Assembly: GCF_010728155.1 (NCBI RefSeq)
Contig: NZ_AP022605.1
Coordinates: 2,976,001 to 3,040,000, forward strand
DNA length: 64,000 nt
Reading direction: 5' to 3'
DNA from: Mycolicibacterium doricum
GTDB lineage: Bacteria; Actinomycetota; Actinomycetes; Mycobacteriales; Mycobacteriaceae
The notes beneath the pieces were generated by a model that worked only from the letters and a program-made list of their open reading frames with translations, was not told the DNA's origin and ran no database searches. The translations under genes and the position numbers were made by a program. Below, piece after piece: positions 57,256 to 64,000 of this stretch. Numbering within the stretch: the stretch's first letter is position 1; each line of letters opens with the position of its first letter.

Positions 57256-58890
57256 CTACATGACCAGCGAGACCGAGTTGGCGCGGCGCAGCTTGCCCGA
57301 CGGCGTCTTTGGGATGGTGCCGGGGCCGAGCACGACCACGTTGCGCGGCCGCACGTCGACCTCGGCCACCACCTCGTGGGCGACCTGCCGCTCGATGCGG
57401 TGCACCTCGTTGGGGTCCTGCCAGGCGTTGGACTCCACCGCGACGGCGAAGGTCTCCCGCGAATGTCCGGCGTCGAGGCGGACGGCTACGGCGCAGCCGG
57501 GGCGCACCCCCTCGACGCGGCCGGCGGCCCGCTCGATATCGGTCGGGTAGATGTTGCGCCCGGCCATGATGATGACGTCCTTGACGCGGCCGCAGACCAC
57601 CACGTGGCCCTCTTCGGTCAGATAGCCGAGGTCACCGGTGTCGTACCAGCCGTGCTCGTCCTGCGCGGGCACGAAGCCGCCCATCGTGATGTAGCCGGGG
57701 GTCAGCGGCTCACCCCGCAGTTCGATGACGCCGACGCCGCGGGCGGGCATCACGTTGCCCTGCTCGTCGATGATCCGGGCCTCCAGGCCTTCCAGCAGCG
57801 GTCCCAGCGTAGCGAGACGCTTGGTGTTGCCCTTGGTCGCGGGCACGGCGCGACGCAGCGCGGCCAGCAGATCGGCGTCGACCTCGTCGACCACCAGACC
57901 GGCGCCGCACTTGGAGAACGACACCGCCAGCGTGGTCTCGGCCATGCCGTACGCGGGCAGGATGGCCTCCGGTTTGAGGCCGAACGGCCGGCCGGCGTCG
58001 ATCAGGTCCTCGACGTCGGCAGGTTCCACCGGCTCGGCGCCCGAGAGCGCGAACCGCAGTGTCGACAGGTCGAACTCACCGGGGGTGGCCTGCCGGCGCA
58101 GCCGCTTGGCCAGCAGCGCGTAGGCGAAGTTCGGCGCGGCCGTCATCGTGCCCTTGTACTTGTCGATCAGCCGCGCCCACAGCAGGGTGTCGCGCAGGAA
58201 GTCCATCGGTGTGACCTTGACCAGCTCGGCGCCGAAGTACATCGGGATGGTGAGGAAGCCGACCATGCCCATGTCGTGGAAGCAGGGCAGCCAGCTGACC
58301 ATGACGTCCTTGGTGACGTCGTACTCGGCGCCGATGAACATGGCCTCGGCGTTGGAGTGGATGTTGCGGTGGGTGATCTGCACGGCCTTGGGGGATCCGG
58401 TGGACCCGGACGTCAGCTGCATCAGCGCCAGCTCGTCCTCCCCGACGTCGATCGGATCGATCGGCGCGGCCGTCAGCAGATCGGCGACCGTCAGGACCAG
58501 TAAGCCCTTTTCCTGCAGCACCGGGATGGCGACGTTGAACGGTTCGGAGACGATGACGGCCTTGGCCTCGATCATGCCGATCACCGTCACGGTGTCCTCG
58601 GCCCACGTGGCGAGGTCGGTGCGCGGGGTCGGCTGGTGGAGCATGGTCAGGCTCGCGCCGCGCATCCACAGGCCCTGGGCGGTGGGGGCGATCTCGACGG
58701 GGAAGCCGGCCAGCACACCGACGGCGTCACCCAGGCCGACACCGGCGGCAGCCAGACCACCGGCGATGCGGCGGGCGCGCTCGTGCACCTCACCCCAGGT
58801 CTGGCGGACGGGGTCGTGCGGCTCGCCGGTCACCATGCCGGTGCTCACGGTTCGCGCGTTGCGGTACATCTTCTCGGTGAACCTGCTCAC
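57256..58890 (-). CDS. pks16: Fatty acyl-AMP/CoA ligase (Rv1013 'pks16' type)
   Basis: 544 residues from the GTG at 58890, which is preceded by AGGAGGATGTC; the same length as M. tuberculosis Rv1013. ANL-family motifs: [20 protein letters not shown] (A3), [20 protein letters not shown] (A4), [19 protein letters not shown] (A5), [11 protein letters not shown] (A7), [20 protein letters not shown] (A8) and [14 protein letters not shown] (A10, catalytic Lys). The FHDMGM and AETTLAV phrases are those of FAAL-like enzymes. Despite the name it has no polyketide synthase modules. Monocistronic, opposite to pth. Confidence 0.93.
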   Translation of the reverse strand: MSRFTEKMYRNARTVSTGMVTGEPHDPVRQTWGEVHERARRIAGGLAAAGVGLGDAVGVLAGFPVEIAPTAQGLWMRGASLTMLHQPTPRTDLATWAEDTVTVIGMIEAKAVIVSEPFNVAIPVLQEKGLLVLTVADLLTAAPIDPIDVGEDELALMQLTSGSTGSPKAVQITHRNIHSNAEAMFIGAEYDVTKDVMVSWLPCFHDMGMVGFLTIPMYFGAELVKVTPMDFLRDTLLWARLIDKYKGTMTAAPNFAYALLAKRLRRQATPGEFDLSTLRFALSGAEPVEPADVEDLIDAGRPFGLKPEAILPAYGMAETTLAVSFSKCGAGLVVDEVDADLLAALRRAVPATKGNTKRLATLGPLLEGLEARIIDEQGNVMPARGVGVIELRGEPLTPGYITMGGFVPAQDEHGWYDTGDLGYLTEEGHVVVCGRVKDVIIMAGRNIYPTDIERAAGRVEGVRPGCAVAVRLDAGHSRETFAVAVESNAWQDPNEVHRIERQVAHEVVAEVDVRPRNVVVLGPGTIPKTPSGKLRRANSVSLVM

Positions 58891-59212
58891 GACATCCTCC
58901 TGTGGACCGGCGCCACTGCCCGGCTTCTCATGCTCCGCCTGTCCACGAGCGTTGCCGAGTAGGCACGCGCACACGGTTGGGGAGCAGTTGGGTATCGAAA
59001 CGGTGATGGCCGGTCGGCCCGGCGTTTCGCCGCGGCTGGCCCGGGTGCTGCGGGTCCACGTCGGAACCCGCCGACGGCGCCGGCGGGGAAAGGACGCGCG
59101 TCCGGCGCTCGACCGCTGACTTTCACCGTCGACCATCTTAAGAGACCCTTAAGTAACTACCAAACTCTCGCGCCGATTGAGGCGTTCGTCACACCTCCGG
59201 GTTCCCAAAGGC
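58891..59212. other. Intergenic region upstream of the acyl ligase gene
   Basis: 322 bp without a gene. CTTAAGAGACCCTTAAG (59133-59149) is a small AT-rich inverted repeat and may belong to the promoter or to the end of ispE. Nothing else is recognised. Confidence 0.45.
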
Positions 59213-60184
59213 TCACGCCGACGGCGACGGCGACGGGGCAGGCACTACGCGCGCGCCGTGGACCGGTCCGCTGACCACCCGCACGGTCCGGCACACGCCC
59301 GCGCCGGCCAGCTGCGCGCCGACGTCGATCGCCTGTGGCGACGAGGCGCACAGGAAGGCGCACGTCGGTCCGGAGCCGGACACGATCGCGGCCAGTGCAC
59401 CCGCGTCCAAACCGGCACGCAGCGTCCTGCGCAGCTGTGGGTACAGGCTCAGCGCGGCCGCCTGCAGGTCGTTGCCGAGCAGCGGCGCCAGTTGGTCGGC
59501 ATTCCCGGACGCCAGCGCCGCCAGCATCGGCTCCGGGTCGCTGAGCCTGGGCGGTTGCGGGCGGGTGCCGCCGGCGGTCGCGCGCAAGCGGTCGAGCTCA
59601 CCGAACACCTTCGGCGTAGACAGACCCTTGTGCGCGAAGGCGAGCACCCAGTGGAACGTGCTGCGGGCGAGCACCGTTGCGAGCTCCTCCCCGCGACCAG
59701 TGCCCAGCGCCGTTCCGCCGTGCAGGGCGAACGGCACGTCACTGCCCAGTTCAGCGGCCATCGCGTGCAGGTCGTGCCGCGGCACACCGATCTCCCACAG
59801 GTGGTTCATCGCGACCAGGACCCCGGCGGCATCGGCGCTGCCGCCGGCCATGCCGCCGGCCACCGGGATCGACTTCTCGATCGAGACCGTCACATCGGGC
59901 GATCTGCCGACGTGTTCGGCCATCAGCTCGGCGGCTTTCCACGCCAGGTTACGGCGGTCGGCGGGCAGCGACTCCGCGCCCTCGCCGGCCAGTTCCATCG
60001 ACAGCGTGTCGGCGGTGGAGACGGTGACCTCGTCGAACAGGGAGACGGCGTGGAAGACCGTCGTCACGTCGTGGTAGCCGCCGCGCAGATCACCGACGCC
60101 CAGGAAGAGGTTGACCTTGCCGGGCACCCGCACGGTGACCGAGCCGGTGGGCACCCACTCAAAGGCGGTGTTGCCGTTGCGCAC
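59213..60184 (-). CDS. ispE: 4-diphosphocytidyl-2-C-methyl-D-erythritol kinase
   Basis: 323 residues; GHMP kinase of the MEP isoprenoid pathway. [20 protein letters not shown] (substrate Lys), the ATP loop [40 protein letters not shown] (catalytic Asp) and the third GHMP motif [17 protein letters not shown] are all present. The C-terminus ends in a short Pro-Ser tail. It follows ksgA in the same direction (59 bp gap), as in Rv1010-Rv1011. Confidence 0.95.
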   Translation of the reverse strand: MRNGNTAFEWVPTGSVTVRVPGKVNLFLGVGDLRGGYHDVTTVFHAVSLFDEVTVSTADTLSMELAGEGAESLPADRRNLAWKAAELMAEHVGRSPDVTVSIEKSIPVAGGMAGGSADAAGVLVAMNHLWEIGVPRHDLHAMAAELGSDVPFALHGGTALGTGRGEELATVLARSTFHWVLAFAHKGLSTPKVFGELDRLRATAGGTRPQPPRLSDPEPMLAALASGNADQLAPLLGNDLQAAALSLYPQLRRTLRAGLDAGALAAIVSGSGPTCAFLCASSPQAIDVGAQLAGAGVCRTVRVVSGPVHGARVVPAPSPSPSA

Positions 60185-60243
60185 CGATCGACACTATCGC
60201 CGCATGTGGGCGGCGCAAACTCCAACCGAGAACCGAATGCGAA

Positions 60244-62312
<2,069 letters not shown>

Positions 62313-62341
62313 TTACGATCACGAGACGGTAACGAACTCCC

Positions 62342-63190
62342 TTACCGAGAGCAACCCCCACCGATCCCGTATGCGCCGATGGCGGTGTCGGTGGTTTGCC
62401 GAGCCAACTCCTCGGCCGACCCGCTCCGGACCTCGGCGAGAGCCCGCACGGTGTACGGCAGGCAGTACGGCTCGTTGGGTGCCCCGCGGTACGGGTGCGG
62501 GGTGAGAAACGGTGCGTCGGTTTCGACGAGGAGCTGCTCGGCGGGGATCAACTGCGCCGCCTCGCGCAGCGCGTGGGCGTTCCGGAAGCTCACCGTCCCC
62601 GAGACGCTCAGCAGCCAGCCCGCGTCCACACACGTGCGCGCCATCTGCGCATCCGAGGAGAAGCAGTGGAAGATCACCGTCTCCGGTGCACCCTCGGCCG
62701 CGAGCACGTCGAGGACGACCGCGTCGGCGTCGCGGTTGTGGATCATCAGCGGCTTGCCGATGCGCTTGGCCAAGTCGATGTGCCAGGCGAAGGCGTCGCG
62801 CTGCACGCCCGGTTCAGCGCAGCCGTCGAGCTTGCCGGGCCAGTACAGGTCCATTCCCGTCTCGCCGACCGCCACGACCCGCGGGTGGGCGGCGAGCCGC
62901 TCGATCTCGGCCTTCGCCTCGTCGGTGAGCGCGCCGGCGCGCGTGGGGTGCAGAGCCACCGCCGCGTACACCCGGTCATCCCATTCGGCGGCCTGGGTGA
63001 CCCAGCGCACGGACGCCAGGTCGTCGGCGATCGTCACTGCGGCGCGCACCCCGACCGCGCCCGCCCGGTCCAGTGCCGCCCGCACGTCGTCACCGTCACG
63101 CGCGCCGCAGGCGTCCAGATGGGTGTGCGCATCGATGAGCGGCCCCAGCGGTTCGGGAGCCGGCGGCGCCGGACGGTTCGATCGACTCAC
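62342..63190 (-). CDS. tatD: TatD-family metal-dependent hydrolase
   Basis: About 282 residues. TIM-barrel metallohydrolase: [18 protein letters not shown] (HxH), [20 protein letters not shown] (metal Glu), [20 protein letters not shown] (His), [20 protein letters not shown] (His) and [17 protein letters not shown] (Asp). It is a DNase-type family. I chose GTG 63190 since TATGGT lies 7 bases upstream, fitting a leaderless mRNA; an ATG at 63202 is an alternative. Upstream of rpfB with the order metS-tatD-rpfB conserved. Confidence 0.93.
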   Translation of the reverse strand: MSRSNRPAPPAPEPLGPLIDAHTHLDACGARDGDDVRAALDRAGAVGVRAAVTIADDLASVRWVTQAAEWDDRVYAAVALHPTRAGALTDEAKAEIERLAAHPRVVAVGETGMDLYWPGKLDGCAEPGVQRDAFAWHIDLAKRIGKPLMIHNRDADAVVLDVLAAEGAPETVIFHCFSSDAQMARTCVDAGWLLSVSGTVSFRNAHALREAAQLIPAEQLLVETDAPFLTPHPYRGAPNEPYCLPYTVRALAEVRSGSAEELARQTTDTAIGAYGIGGGCSR

Positions 63191-63197
63191 GTCCCAC

Positions 63198-63207
63198 ACC
63201 ATAGAGT
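63198..63207. promoter_or_regulatory. Overlapping divergent -10 elements for tatD and metG
   Basis: On the minus strand TATGGT (63203-63198) lies 7 bases before GTG 63190. On the plus strand TAGAGT (63202-63207) lies 8 bases before GTG 63216. Both fit the mycobacterial TANNNT -10 box at a distance giving leaderless transcripts that begin at the GTG codons. Confidence 0.45.
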
Positions 63208-63215
63208 CAGTCCAC

Positions 63216-64000
63216 GTGAGCACCACCCTCCCCGGCGCCGGGACGAGCACCCAAGGGGCCCCGTTCTACATCACGACCGCGATCGCCTATCCCAACGGCG
63301 ATCCGCATGTGGGCCATGCCTACGAGTACATCGCCACCGATGCGATCGCCCGGTTCAAGCGCCTCGACGGATCCGACGTGCGCTACCTGACCGGCACCGA
63401 CGTGCACGGACAGAAGATGGCCGAGACGGCGGCGGCGCTCGGTGTGTCCGCCGCCGAATTGGCGCGGCGCAACTCCGATGTGTTCGAGCGGCTCCAGGAG
63501 AAACTCAACATCTCGTTCGACCGCTTCATCCGGACGTCGGACGCCGACCACTACGCGGCCTCACGGGACATCTGGCAGCGGATGAACGCCGCCGGCGACA
63601 TCTACCTGGACGTCTACTCCGGCTGGTATTCGGTGCGTGACGAACGGTTCTTCACCGAGGGCGAGACCAGCGTCGGGCCCGACGGCGCCCGCATCGCCAC
63701 CGAAACCGGGGCGCCGGTCACCTGGACCGAGGAGCAGACCTACTTCTTCCGGCTCTCGGCCTACACCGACCGGCTGCTCGCCCACTATGAAGCCCACCCC
63801 GAGTTCATTCAGCCCGACGTGCGGCGCAACGAGGTAGTCAGCTTCGTCAGCGGTGGGCTTCGGGACCTGTCGATCTCCCGCACCACCTTCGACTGGGGGG
63901 TTCCGGTTCCCGGCCACCCCGACCACGTCATGTACGTGTGGGTGGACGCGCTGACCAACTACCTCACCGGCGTCGGCTACCCGGACACCGACTCAGAGGC
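63216..64000 (+). CDS. metG: Methionyl-tRNA synthetase (3' end outside window)
   Basis: The first 261 codons are present. The class I catalytic domain shows the HIGH-type box [19 protein letters not shown], then [35 protein letters not shown] and [39 protein letters not shown] near the right edge is the conserved region before the KMSKS loop, which lies beyond the window. The zinc-knuckle cysteines of E. coli type are absent in the connective region, as in the short actinobacterial form. GTG start; divergent from tatD, matching Rv1007c-Rv1008. Confidence 0.95.
   Translation, partial: MSTTLPGAGTSTQGAPFYITTAIAYPNGDPHVGHAYEYIATDAIARFKRLDGSDVRYLTGTDVHGQKMAETAAALGVSAAELARRNSDVFERLQEKLNISFDRFIRTSDADHYAASRDIWQRMNAAGDIYLDVYSGWYSVRDERFFTEGETSVGPDGARIATETGAPVTWTEEQTYFFRLSAYTDRLLAHYEAHPEFIQPDVRRNEVVSFVSGGLRDLSISRTTFDWGVPVPGHPDHVMYVWVDALTNYLTGVGYPDTDSE

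Overview
The window is high-GC DNA from a mycobacterium, most likely a rapid-growing Mycolicibacterium-type species. The right half (about 38.5-64 kb) keeps, in reversed orientation, the conserved gene order known from M. tuberculosis around metS-tatD-rpfB-ksgA-ispE, pks16, pth-rplY, lpqT-prsA-glmU, mfd-mazG, lpqU-eno-ftsB-ppx2. Antigen-85, LpqT/LpqU lipoproteins, RpfB, 13E12-family genes and EspC-like type VII proteins are all mycobacterial signatures.

Region by region. 1-7.8 kb: a beta-propeller protein (running off the left edge), a peptidoglycan amidase overlapping an antigen-85 mycolyltransferase, a condensation-type acyltransferase, a CmtR-like metal sensor with its cation-efflux partner, and a ClC chloride transporter. 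8-14.7 kb: a lipid/alkane-oxidation region. One operon carries a ferritin-like diiron protein, an SCP2-like protein, a 2[4Fe-4S] ferredoxin and an SCP2 protein; the other carries a CYP153 alkane hydroxylase and its [2Fe-2S] ferredoxin. The CYP153 operon is partly decayed: its ferredoxin reductase has lost the middle and its alcohol dehydrogenase has lost the N-terminal half. The two operons share the same upstream arrangement, a 30-bp element followed by CRP-like sites. 14.7-16.8 kb: a divergent histidine kinase/response regulator pair.

16.8-23.1 kb is a graveyard of mobile DNA: an IS3 remnant, a group II intron with a frameshifted reverse transcriptase, a serine recombinase plus PD-(D/E)XK-like gene pair that truncates a second group II intron, and then a tRNA-Leu. 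23.5-27.1 kb: a second diiron (R2lox-like) plus SCP2 pair and propionyl-CoA synthetase. 27.2-36.5 kb: a 13E12 (DUF222-HNH) gene split by an 8-kb integrated element. The element carries the C-terminal half of a large serine integrase, an Abi_2 gene, an EspC-like/long-effector/lipoprotein trio of type VII secretion type, two unknown genes, a RepSA remnant with iteron-like repeats and a DUF4143 ATPase. Several of these genes are frameshifted.

36.6-64 kb is core: DUF4383 membrane proteins and a ZIP transporter; ppx, DUF501, ftsB, eno, lpqU; an iron-regulated efeO-efeB pair with an IdeR-type box, inserted between lpqU and mazG; mfd, a TetR regulator, tRNA-Gln, glmU, prs, lpqT, an SDR, rplY, pth; a fatty-acyl ligase (pks16 type); and ispE, rsmA, rpfB, tatD and the start of metG. 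All calls were made by reading the sequence; no database search was run.
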